In this document: positions 7,918-17,939 of the stretch, piece after piece
How positions within the stretch are numbered: position 1 is the first letter of the stretch
How the letters are laid out: each line of letters opens with the position of its first letter
Assembly: GCA_037176905.1 (NCBI GenBank)
Contig: JBBBWG010026757.1
Span: 1-28,103 of the forward strand
DNA: 28,103 bases
Direction: 5' to 3'
From: Azolla pinnata
Lineage: Eukaryota > Streptophyta > Polypodiopsida > Salviniales > Salviniaceae
The notes under the pieces: model-generated
What the model was told of the DNA's origin: nothing
What the model saw: the letters and a program-made list of their open reading frames with translations, nothing else
The model's database searches: none
Position numbers and translations under genes: made by a program

Positions 7918-9676
7918 ATGCCCGGCCTCCTCTCACACCATTTGAGGGATGCTGATGCCCTTAATTTTGGTCCTGTACAATTTCCTTTTACCTCCCACAT
8001 TCCTTCCTCCACCATATCCACGGACTTTAAGCGTATGCCCCTGCAGCAAGCTACTTCTGTGAGGTACGATGCAGATGAAAGGACCTTCACATTACCTGAG
8101 CAGGGACCGAGAATTACACATCAACGCACAAACCAATTGCTGTTATATAACTATGATCAAGTCCGAAACCAGGGTCATTATCATTTGACTTCACAGTTCT
8201 CATCTGATCTTCATGGTAGTGCTGAAAGCGAACATGATTTGGCTGCAATGGTCCACGATTTCATGGAAAATGGGAGTTATGGGTCAGATTTCCCCGAGAG
8301 CAGTGATGGTGAGAATGGCATAACTAGTGGACCTAAACTTTTTGAGACTCTTCAGGTACGAGTGTTATATTTTTACTTTCAGAACAGAGAAAGAAAGAGG
8401 AATATGATGAAACTGTGACTTGTTTCCTTTCTTTTGACAGAGTAGGCATTTGTTTTAATCTAGAAAAAGTCATTTTTTTGCTAACTTCAATAGCTGTTGA
8501 TCAGTTGTCGAGGGCCAAAAAAGAACTCTTTTTTCGTTTTCTTGTACTGTGCGCTAATTGTTGCTCTTCAATGCGGCTGGCAGGCACTGAAATCAAATAT
8601 TGCTCCGGCAGAAAAAGAGCTTGTCAATATTCTCACCGTGCTTTCTCTCTCCATAAAGGAGAATGATTTGATCTGTAACAAGAAAGGCATGGAATGCAAT
8701 GGAGGATGCATACGTAGATTATTTGTAAAGCACCTCAGACTTGCAGGCTGCGATGCTGCCATTTGCAGCTCAAAATGGGCTAACTCGGGAAAATTACCAG
8801 GAGGTATGCGTCTACTTGTAGTTTCCATTGTTTTTTTGTTATTCTATATTTTCAGCGTTTCCATTGCCCCGGCCTTAATGTATTTTAAAACGAGATTTTG
8901 CCTCATAGCTGATTGATGTGTACGTGTGTGTGTATTGGTATAGTTAAGGTTTGTATGTTTGATCTCTTTTTTGGCATTGAATTTCTCAGGTGAGTATGAG
9001 TATATCGATGTTGTCTTAGACAGCAGTAAGAAGAAATCGTTAAGTGCTGATCAAGATCGATTGATTGTGGATGTGGATTTTTTAAGCCAATTTGAAATAG
9101 CTCGCCCTACACATTCCTATGCAGCAGCATTAAAGCTTCTGCCAGTTATTTTTGTTGGATCTTCAGAAAAGTTGAAGCAAACCTTGCAAGTTATGGCAGA
9201 GGCTGCAAAGTTGTCATTGAAGCAGAATTCAATGCCTCTTCCGCCTTGGAGAACTCTTGATTATATGACTGCAAAGTGGATGTCTGCTTATGAGAGGAGT
9301 TCCAACGATTTATATGTTCAAGCTAAATCAACGAGGCTCTGGAGAGAGCATGTAAGAGCGAAGCAATGCGTTGAGCAACTCAGACATTTGAAGCACTGTA
9401 TTGCAGCCGAGAGTGAGAAGAACCATGTTGGAAAGGTCAATCCATTGGATAGTATCAATCGGGTTGTCTATTTTCCGAAATCATGGAGGTCAACCAGAGG
9501 ATCCAAGTACGTATCATAAACCGCTTGAATAAAAGATCATACCTTAGAGAAAGCCCCAAATAATGTGGTTGAGGCAGAGAAAAGCTAATTCAAAGGCAAG
9601 AATGAAGTTTTTTTTATCGGTTCAAAGGTACAGGTCGTCAAGGTTTAAGGATTTGTTTGCATGGCCGAAAGAGTAA
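7918..9676 (+). CDS. DUF506 / PDDEXK-like family protein, spliced
   Basis: Member of the plant-specific DUF506 family (Pfam PDDEXK-like, PF04720); biochemical role unproven, though some Arabidopsis members affect root-hair growth under phosphate limitation. Exons: 7918-8355, 8584-8803, 8990-9506 and a proposed last exon 9628-9676; all junctions keep frame, giving about 407 residues. Without the last splice the frame stops at 9519 (395 residues). Visible features: LAAMVHDFMEN (108-118), a Cys-rich segment ending CIRRLFVKHLRLAGCDAAIC (188-207), EYEYIDVV (221-228), RLIVDVDFLSQFEIARP (243-259) with the acidic residues expected of a PDDEXK-like core, IFVG (273-276) and PLPPWRT (302-308). No signal peptide or membrane segment is seen. 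The ATG at 7918 is the first in frame; the N-terminal 100 residues are poorly conserved by eye, so start confidence is moderate. Family identity is very secure. Confidence 0.9.
9507..9633 (+). other. Proposed last intron of DUF506 gene with tandem acceptors
   Basis: A GTACGT donor at 9507 splits a Lys codon (AA|G). Two acceptors 6 bp apart, AAAG| (exon from 9628) and ACAG| (exon from 9634), both restore frame and read into SSRFKDLFAWPKE and a stop at 9674-9676. The two forms differ only by a Tyr-Arg dipeptide. Unspliced, the frame ends after KYVS at 9519. The intron is A/T-rich with a T8 run upstream of the acceptor. Confidence 0.5.
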
Positions 9677-10990
9677 GTTCAGGCCGTGTTTTTTTCATAT
9701 TCCAAGTTATATTCTAATACATCTAATTAATTACACTAATGTGATATATATACACACACACAAGCATACATACATACATACGTATATACATCAATGTCGG
9801 TTTCCTGGCATTGTTCTTGCTTGTAAGACCAGTGTATAGAAGTGAGGTACTTGTTCGTGATGCATGTATGGGGAGTTGCTTGCAGACATTCAGCTGTGTC
9901 AGGAAAATAAATAAAAACAAGAAACAAAGACACAAAAAGAGTGTTTTTTCTTTTCTTCGTTCGAAGGCCTTTTGCTTATATATATAATACCCCAAAAAAA
10001 TGAGGAGCTATTAAAAAGTTGGTATGAGCTTTGCTTTTTCTTATTCCGAGGCTGCAAGAATAAGATGTTGAGCCATCCTTTTAATGTTGTGGATGGCCAC
10101 AATGATTTTCTTGACATGTAGAGAAGAACATTGTTTCATAATAATGATGCCTTTTCTAACTATATCCTTTTTTTTCCATGGATATGGTGGAGAGATGTAG
10201 TAGTGGATAAACTGTAGAATGTGTAAGGAAACCTGGTTCTTTTGGATTGCAGCTCTGCGGAGAAACCGCTCCAAAATTGATTTGCGCTGTGTTTCAGCTG
10301 GTCTCTTGGGTGGATAGTTCTATTGCTATCTTCAGAAGCTCCATCTGATGGTGTTCTTCTTATCATATGATGAACGCATGTTAGATCTCGAATGTGTTAT
10401 GCACGATGGAACAGTGATAGATGGGCTCGGATCATTCAGCTCTTTTCCATATGCATTTTTTATCATAGTTTTATTGATCTCTAATGAGAAGAGAACCACA
10501 TAGATTTAATTCTTCTTTCCTTAGACGAATTTCCCAGACAATTCGGAAAAATTAGCATGAGAGCTTACAATATACGTAGCATTGTTTTCGAAGCTTGGTC
10601 ACGTTGCGAAGAGTATGTTTCAATATTCGTAATAATGAAGTTGAAGCTTCCAAATGCAAATAAATGATCTTATTAATCCAATGGTTACCACATCATTGTA
10701 ATGCGTATCGTTTTGGAAGGTGTCTAGCATCCACAGAGCAAGAGCTACATGAGCACACGTGTATCGATCCCAGAAAAAATTTCACCAATTACATGCATCC
10801 CCATGCTCGACTGACCATGTTATGCCAAGAGATCGATGCGATTGTGTGTACAAATCTCAAATGAATTAGCATTTAGATCGCATCCAAATGTTTTGTAACT
10901 GTTGTGGCCAATGCTTCAGAAATGGACAACTAATGTCGAAGATAATCTAGAGACAATCAGCACTCTGCAAAGAGCAAGGGCAAATACCAT
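9677..10990 (+). other. 3' region of DUF506 gene and intergenic DNA
   Basis: No convincing gene. It contains a CA/CATA microsatellite (about 9748-9790) and T-rich sequence likely to include the 3' UTR and polyadenylation region of the upstream gene. Open frames on either strand are short and of low complexity. Confidence 0.5.
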
Positions 10991-11011
10991 TGAATCAAAA
11001 TGTTTTAAGTA

Positions 11012-11103
11012 ACCCCTAAACCTTAAACGTCAACATTGAAAACCCTTGGTTTAAACCTTGACCCCTAACCCCCTAAATCCTAAAACCCTAAACCTAAACC
11101 CTC
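11012..11103. repeat. Interstitial telomere-like CCCTAAA tract (degenerate)
   Basis: CCCTAAACCTTAAA, CCCTAACCCCCTAAATCC and AAAACCCTAAACCTAAACCC lie within 92 bp. This is the plant-type telomere heptamer in degenerate tandem form on the plus strand. Single copies also act as telo-boxes in plant promoters; this tract lies about 590 bp upstream of the gene B start codon. Confidence 0.75.
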
Positions 11104-11640
11104 TTATAAAAAAAATGAGCACCAAAAAATAGCGTTAAATTTAAAATTTAGCGGGTGTTAAATTGTAAACAATAAATTTGTCAATCGTTTTTTCTGCTAA
11201 TTTTCTTAGAAGATAATAGATCATATTTAAGTGTACTTGTTTTAGAATTGGGAGAATTGCCGAAAAAAAACGTCTAACAAAATTATAAATTACATTATAA
11301 CGCCTACTAAAAATAAATAAAAAAGTACAAATTAACGCCTACTCTTAGCTTCCACTAAAAATTAACACCCAATGAGTCCCGTCAATATAACGCCGATCGA
11401 TTTTATTCCTAATCGCTTCCCGCTGATTGCGATTCCCTTGCTATATTCGATTAACAAAGATTGATGGATTCCGAATCTAATCGATCGATTGACGTGTTAA
11501 TTCGGTATGAATCGAATGATCAAGTCGACGACGTTAATCGAGCTCGTGATTGATTGATTTGGTGTTAATCAATCAATCAATTAACGGAGCGTTAAATTAA
11601 TTTGTAGTTTCAGATTGTTGGTAAAAATTTTCCCTTTCGA
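11104..11640. repeat. Dispersed AT-rich element, copy 2
   Basis: About 11263-11345 aligns with copy 1 (about 3317-3400): poly-A, ACGTCTAACAAAATTATAAA, ATAACGCCTAC, then GTACAAATTAACGCCTA. Farther right the TTAACACC-type motif appears in reverse orientation (GGTGTTAATC near 11559), so the element has internally inverted subrepeats. No coding capacity. It ends just before gene B. Confidence 0.55.
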
Positions 11641-11692
11641 AATTCTTAGTTGTAGAAGAAAGAGAAGCGACTCGACCTCGAGGTAGCGAGCT

Positions 11693-14600
11693 ATGGCGGC
11701 GCAGGCTTCTTCTTCTTCTTCTTCTTCTTCTTCTTCAAGATTCGGGCGTCGCCACAACGAGACCCCGCTCCTGCAGCACCACATCACGCCTTTCCTTCAC
11801 CATCTCCATCTCCGATGTTCCTCCTCCTCGTCTTCATCCGTGGCCGCTTACTGGCTCGCCATCTTTACCGGTACAGCGGGCTTCTCTCCTCCTTCTTCTT
11901 CTGCCCCGTTTCGTCCCGGTTTCGGCAGCCGTTCCGCATCCTACTCGCAACCTGTCTGGGCTAAAACTTTCGGCCGTGCGTTTCCCCCATGCAGAAAATC
12001 TGCGCCGTCTGCACGACGATCTTCTCGTGTCCTACGTTGGCTCTTCTGAAGATGAACTACCTGAAGAAACGCGAACTGCCGAGCAGCTCATCCAGGCGGT
12101 GACATAGATTATTTCATTGCTTGCTGACAATATTCCTTGGCAATATTTTTTCCTACTCTGATTTTGTGTTTTGCTCGCCATTATTGTCTCGGAATTCCAG
12201 TTTCATGGCTTCAATGTTGTGTTAAACTCTTCTCTGTTTTACGCTGTCCTTTCACTATGTGATTTAGTCTCACTGTTGCGATTTCCTTGCTTGAATGACA
12301 GCTCTACAGCCATTCGTCTGTGTTATTGAAATCCGAGACTTGTGCCTCCCTATATGTGAAAATCATGCAGAAGCTATGGGAGCTTGAAGATCAAAGCTTA
12401 ATTCTACGCAGGTAACAAAAAGTTTTTTTTTTAACCATGAAATTCCAAATCTCATGTTAGAAAATTTTACTACCAGTTAGTACGGCAGCTCATAAACATC
12501 CATGTGTTCTTTTGTTTTAGCGTATAATCTCCTGAATTTTCTTCCTACAGTTCTCTTATCAATGATCTTGCAGTGAGATCTTTGCTTGAAACGCATTGCA
12601 TCAAATATTGCCGAGCCTTCATGGCCTCAGCACTCCAAAGCATGTTCATCACCTCCTCTCAAGAAAATAAAGCGGTAATAGGTAAGCTTAAACCCCCCAT
12701 TAGAAAAAGGATCATTAAAGCGACTTCACAACTGTTATGAATGAAGCTTGCTACGGGAAGGATTAACGACTTAGTTTGTACAGTCTAGCTAAGACTGGGA
12801 AATGAATAGAAAGTTGTATCTAAGCAATGCTTCTTAGAAGACAATTACAATAGTCAGTTAAGCCAACAGTTTCGGAATCTTAGTATCCTTTTTGGACTTT
12901 CACAATGGCATATTCTTCAGAGAAGCAAACAAATAGTAGTTATGAAATCTGGGTTGCAAGAAAAGGTTCATCCTCTACCACGCAAAGACTTTGTTGAGGA
13001 GGCCTTGATTTAGAGAAAGAAGAACACAGTTAGCTTGCTTTAGATAAAGAAAGGAAATGGTGCTCTAGAAATTTTGTGTTCGCTCTAGAAGCTTACATCT
13101 ATAATGATGTGGTATAATTTGATAGAAAGATTGTAGTTACTCAAAGGAAATGTAAGCACGGAAATTTTCATTTGTTTTAGAATCCTTTTATTCAGTTGAT
13201 GTAAACCTGTGGTTACACAAAGGAAATATTAGCCCAAACACTCTTTATTTACTTCGCTTTCATAACAATTTGACACAAGTTTACATCTGCAGCTGATGCT
13301 GTACTCGGTGCTGCATGCACACACAGCGAGATCCTGAATGTATGGGATTTTGCTATTGTTGGTGGTGTTGGAAGATCTGCTTTGCGTTTGAATGTGGTTG
13401 AACAAGCTATTATGGACAAGGTTCAATTTTTTTTACCTTACTCTCCTGATCAGCATCGAGGTTGTGGTTTCAAAGCTCTCTATTCTCTTTTCATTCGTAG
13501 ACCCTTATTGCTGTTTAAAGATGCTGTTTTAAGTGTCAAGACAAGTAGCTCTTTTATTGTTATTTTTCTTCTTGTAAAAATCAGTGCATGTCAGACAAAC
13601 TTATCATGGAAGAGAAGACTCCAAGATTGCTTCTATGCTGTATCAGATCGGCTTCTTGTTGCCAGTACATTTACAATCGCATGCTACTGGCTAAGTCTAT
13701 CTGTGAAAAGTTCAATTTCAAGTTTTTCTGTGGCCGTTTAATTTCCAAATGGTATTACCTTGATTGTTGAAAGCTCCTTCAACTCTGAAAAGATCCGACA
13801 AACAATCTGTGAGAGAATCAACTATGCAAGAGGACAGACATCCTTATCATATATCAGGTGAGTTTTACTATATGCCAGATTCCTAATATATATGCAGTAT
13901 AAAAGCCTATGGTTTGAAAATTGAAGATCCTTTAGTTGTTCCATTTCTTCTGCTGCTTAGCCTCCATCAAGCGTACATTCACGGTTGTTAGTTAAAGGAA
14001 ACACCAAATGGTGAAATTAGTGCTTGTAGATACACTCAGAGTTTTTTTATTCCTTGAAGCGTCACGACTAAACAATGAAGAGTAAAATTGTTCTTAGTTA
14101 TTCTTCAGGTTTCTCCAAGCTCTTTCTGATGTGGATAATGTGGATACCATGGTCTACATTAAACACTGTGAGATCTCTGCCTGAATTTGTTCTTCTCGAA
14201 AAGATCTAAGCTGTGTGCATTTAGTACTTCCTATTTAGGAATAAACTTTTATGTATACATTGAAATGATAGTGTGCATTCATATGGAGATAGACATTCTA
14301 ATCATATACTTGTATTAGGATGAAGGATGTCTAGATACATATATATAATATGCTTCTATTTATCTACATCTATATCTATCTATACCTATCAGAAGATTTT
14401 AAGAGTAGTACATTATGTAGACTGACCTTGTTTGTGGCTAGCTTTCTCATTTTTTGGTAACATAGGTGTTGATTCAAATAATGTCTTCTAAAATAAGTGT
14501 CACCTATAGTTATAAAGTTGCTTGGGGAGAGGGTTTCCTTTGATGTAGCAATCCAAACTGAAATCTACAAGGCCATTGATAAGCTAAAGCTGAGAAGTGC

Positions 14601-15156
14601 TGTAAATGTATACGAGGTATGGATGGATCCTATATAACATACGATAATTACGTTTATCTTGGATGAATCTAATCAATCTCCTCGCGATGCATAGGAACCA
14701 TACTTGGAGATTTTTTCCAAAAAGTGGATCTACTAAGAATTCCATGTCTTCAGTGCAAATAGCATTGTTCTAGGGGTAACTTTTTATTTTACTTTATTTT
14801 ATAACCATAGGTTTTGAAATATTGAAATAGAAATAGAATCACAATACATCTTGTAAATTCCCATGGTTTTGGATAAGGTTTAGGGTTCAAATCGGGATTA
14901 GAACAAGAAAAAGAATCTAACAGGACACTATGATTTGAAAAGACTAGTTTTGAATCACGTTCAAATCAATGGTAAATAATCTTCATGAGTTTAGATGTAA
15001 ATCATTGCTGGTAATATATTTTGTTCATTTAGCAATTTCATTCTTATTCTTAAAATGTACATGTATTCAACTAACTTCTATCAACAAATGTAGGGCTTAG
15101 CAAGAGAGTTAATTGCTTTGAAGGAATTGTGGTGCTATTCTACACAATTGATGTAA
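11693..15156 (+). CDS. Unrecognised ten-exon gene (gene B), about 357 residues
   Basis: I do not recognise this protein. Ten exons join with GT-AG introns and unbroken frame: 11693-11870, 11995-12098, 12302-12411, 12551-12681, 13293-13420, 13585-13694, 13774-13857, 14109-14167, 14510-14616 and 15094-15156. The product starts with MAAQA and a Ser10 run encoded by TTC/TCT repeats, then a second Ser7 run (43-49), AYWLAIFTENLRRLHDDLL, an acidic stretch (SSEDELPEE), and then almost continuous predicted helix (for example LYVKIMQKLWELEDQSLIL, LLETHCIKYCRAFMASALQ, IQTEIYKAIDKLKLRSAVNV). It has many Cys, no clear enzyme motif, no signal peptide and no membrane segment. The 13695-13773 intron uses weak sites and is least certain. 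The stop at 15154 overlaps a consensus GTAAGT donor, so a further exon cannot be excluded. The N-terminal Ser-rich part could be an organelle presequence or just microsatellite-derived. Confidence 0.7.
12682..13292 (+). other. Intron 4 of gene B
   Basis: 611-bp intron (GTAAGC donor, CTGCAG acceptor), AT-rich, with stops in all frames. No embedded element recognised. Confidence 0.65.
14168..14509 (+). other. Intron 8 of gene B
   Basis: AT-rich intron with a GTGAGA donor and a TATAG acceptor. It contains a short ATCTA/TATC-rich stretch (about 14355-14390). The acceptor was chosen because only this position keeps frame into IKLLGERVSFDVAIQ. Confidence 0.55.
14617..15093 (+). other. Intron 9 of gene B
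   Basis: 477-bp AT-rich intron (GTATGG donor, TGTAG acceptor). A GGTTTAGGGTTCAAATCGGG stretch near 14877 contains one telomere-like heptamer but no repeat array. Confidence 0.6.
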
Positions 15157-15486
15157 GTTTATATACTTCCTTTCCAACGACTACGCCGACGAATTCTAGA
15201 CGCATAATGTCTTCTCCTTGATTGCATCGGTTTTTCCAAACCAACCAGAAGGAAGACTGCTAGGAAGGGCAAACGCAGTTTTGCGAGTGCAAGTCCTGCA
15301 AATACTTGTCACCCTTGATTCCCCTTCTTTATTTTATGGTACATGTGACAATACCCCATCTCTTGTAGTAGCTTCCCTCTTGTTGCTGCGATGTTCGCAC
15401 TCGTCCGCTTCACATGCAGAATGGGCCAAGCGGAACACGAGATGCATGCAGTACAGATGACCCTGGGAGATCTACGACATTATGGG
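15157..15486 (+). other. 3' flank of gene B
   Basis: 330 bp without a supported gene. The open frame at 15218-15460 (80 residues) has ordinary composition but no family resemblance and no clear splice context. If the GTAAGT donor at 15153 is used, part of this stretch would be intron. Confidence 0.4.
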
Positions 15487-16620
15487 AATCGATTGGCACG
15501 TACAAATTGAGCATCAGGTTGATGAGATTACATGGATAGATCGACACATATTGATCAAGCATCGGGTCTTTTTAGATAACATGGATAGGTCTCATGGATA
15601 GATTGATGCATATAGATCGGCACTCAGGTCTATTGAGACTGCATGGACAGATCGGCCATCAAGTGTACCACAATTACATGGATAGATCAACACATACATT
15701 ACCTACATCAAGTCTACCAAGGTTGCATGGATACATTGGTGCATACAGATCACCCATTAGGTCTACCAAGATAACATGGACAGATTGATGCATACATATA
15801 CATCAATAGGTCTATCAAGAATACATGGATAGATCGGCGCATGCAAATTGTGTGAGAGGTCTATGGAGATTACAAGGATTGATCGACGCATATAGATCGT
15901 GCAACATGTCTACAGAGATCACATGGATCGATCGATGCATATAGATCAAGCATTGGGTCTCTCGAGATCAGATCATCGCGCACGAATCGAGCATCTTGTC
16001 TATAGCGATCATATGAATGCAAAATGGAACGCAAACGAATCAAGCATCAGGTCTTTTTTGAGATCTCAAATCAACACAGGCAAGTCGAGCATATCCAGTC
16101 TTTACTTGCCTGAGATCGGATCGACGCATACAAAAAATCGAGCATCAAGCCTTAACCGAGATCAGATCGACGCAAACAAATTATCGAGCATTAAGCCTTA
16201 ACTGAGATCAAATCGACACATACAAAAAATCAAGCATCAAGCCTTAACCGAGATCAGATCAACGCACACAGAAAATCAAGCATCAAGCCTTAACGGAGAT
16301 CATATCGATGCATACAAATAATCAAGCATCAAGCCTTAACCGAGATCTGATCGACGCATAACAAAAATCGAGCATCGAGCCTTAATCGAGATCAGATCGA
16401 CGCATACAAAAAATCGAGCATCAAGCCTTAACCGAGATCAGATCGACGCAAACAAATAATCGAGCATCAACCCTTAACCAAGATCAGATCGACGCAAACA
16501 AATAATCGAGCAAAATCAAGCCTTAACCGAGATCAGATCGACGCATACAGAAAAATCGAGCATAATCAAGCCTTAACCGAGATCGGATCATCGACGCAAA
16601 CGCATCGAATCGAGCACATC
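15487..16620. repeat. 46-bp-period satellite array, about 24 units, two subfamilies
   Basis: Tandem units of about 46 bp built on GATCGACGCATACA, then ATCGAGCATCA, then a variable segment, then GAGATCA. In the left part (to about 15950) the variable segment is GGTCTAYCRAGATNACATGG and units are diverged. In the right part (from about 16110) it is AGCCTTAACCGAGATCAGAT and units are nearly uniform. A transitional zone (15950-16110) has mixed units. Open frames inside (15594-15788, 15899-16201) are repeat translations. The array ends within about 100 bp of the gene C leader. Confidence 0.9.
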
Positions 16621-17939
16621 ATCAGATCTTTTTTATACCGAGATTTACACGAGAACAAACAAACAGATCTCGACGCATATACAAATTTACACACATATTA
16701 TGCGTGTACACAACACACACATTTCGCACACACACTCTACTCTCTCTCTTTTCTTTTCTCGTCGTCTTGATCGTCGTCTTCATCGTCGTCGCCGTCGTCA
16801 TCGTCCCCCGTTCCTTCCTGTTCGCCATAGCCAGCGATACCTGCGCAGAAACGAAACGGGAAGTCCGTATCGCTGCTATCTCTCGCGCTCTCTCCGTGCT
16901 GTAGATTCCCTTCTTCTTCTTCTTCTTCGTCTTCTTCTTCTTCTTCTTCTTCGTCGCCGTCGCCGCTGCCGTCGTCGCTGTCGCCGTCGCCGTCGCCGTC
17001 TTCGTCGTCGTCGTGGTGCGTGCTCCTCCCTCTCTTCCAGCTACCAAGAAAGACACAAAGCAGGAAGATTTAGGAAGGCTTCCACTTCGTCTTCTCGGGT
17101 CTGCATCCAAATCCATCCCTTTGTTTTTTTTTTTTTTGTTCTTCCTGTTCTTAGTCTGCAGAAAGCGGGCGAGCGTTCGAAGATCCGCCTCTCGCCTTCA
17201 CCGTTGTTTTCTTCTTCGCCTGAATCTGTCGGGTTTTATTCCTTTTTATCATCCCCCCTCCCCCCCCCCTCTCTCTACCGCCACAGATTTCGGGCTCCAT
17301 CCATCAAATCAGTCTGCTGGCGTTTCAAATCAGCAGCTTCCGCGCTAGGTTTTGTCGGTACGGTGCATAGATGCTTCGTTCCGGTTCGCGGCTCTCTTCT
17401 TCGGTGTCTTCTGATCTAACGGATTTCCTTTGCGGTCTCGATACACAGAGACTTCGGATCGATCGACATGAAGTGCTAGGGTTTCGACGACTTGCGCAGG
17501 ATCTGAGGCTTTCAGCTTCTGCATCTTCCATTTCGATCTACGCTTGAGCAGGTTCAAGACACATGGTTGCGATAATCTGGTCGGAATCAACACAACTTCA
17601 AAGCTTTTATTGATGCGATGCTCAAGCTTTGAGAAAAAGTCGTCAGAATCAGGCACTTTTTTTCCTTCTTCTTCTGCACACTTGTTTGTTCTGTCTTTCC
17701 CGTCCCTTGTTTCTGAAAAGCTGTGTTTTGAACCATGGAACGGAATTTAAGCATCTCTTTAACTCTATCCACATGTTGCGAATTCATAATTTCTGTGTAG
17801 TAGTAAATGAACTTCTGCATATAGACGGTAAAAATTCGGTATTTGAGTCTTTTGTTACACGGATCATGTGCGTGTTATTTTGACGGGAGATTGCTGCTGG
17901 TACCACAGGGAAAGATTCAGTTCTGGAATCTTTTAATAC
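16621..17939 (+). other. 5' leader / promoter region of the ARM-BTB gene (inferred)
   Basis: Pyrimidine-rich from about 16740, with TCG/TTC triplet repeats (about 16757-16806 and 16911-17011), T12 (17124-17135) and C9 runs, then a mixed-composition stretch to the start codon. CTAGGGTTT at 17476-17484 is a telo-box (AAACCCTAG on the other strand), an element frequent in plant 5' leaders and promoters. One or more leader introns are likely (for example, AAAGATTCAG before 17921 resembles an acceptor), but the transcript start and UTR splicing cannot be fixed. Several upstream ATGs are present in the unspliced sequence. Confidence 0.5.
16911..17011 (+). repeat. TTC/TCG triplet repeat in leader
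   Basis: About 100 bp of TTC and then TCG/CCG triplets. Open frames through it read as Leu/Arg or Thr/Ala/Lys runs and are not genes. Confidence 0.85.

Noticed and set aside
15594..16201. Two plus-strand open frames of 64 and 100 residues
   Set aside because: They lie inside the 46-bp satellite and translate its units.
16622..17419. Long overlapping frames on both strands (239 and 164 residues)
   Set aside because: Produced by TTC/TCG triplet repeats in the gene C leader (Arg/Leu or Thr/Ala/Lys runs), and the position fits a UTR.
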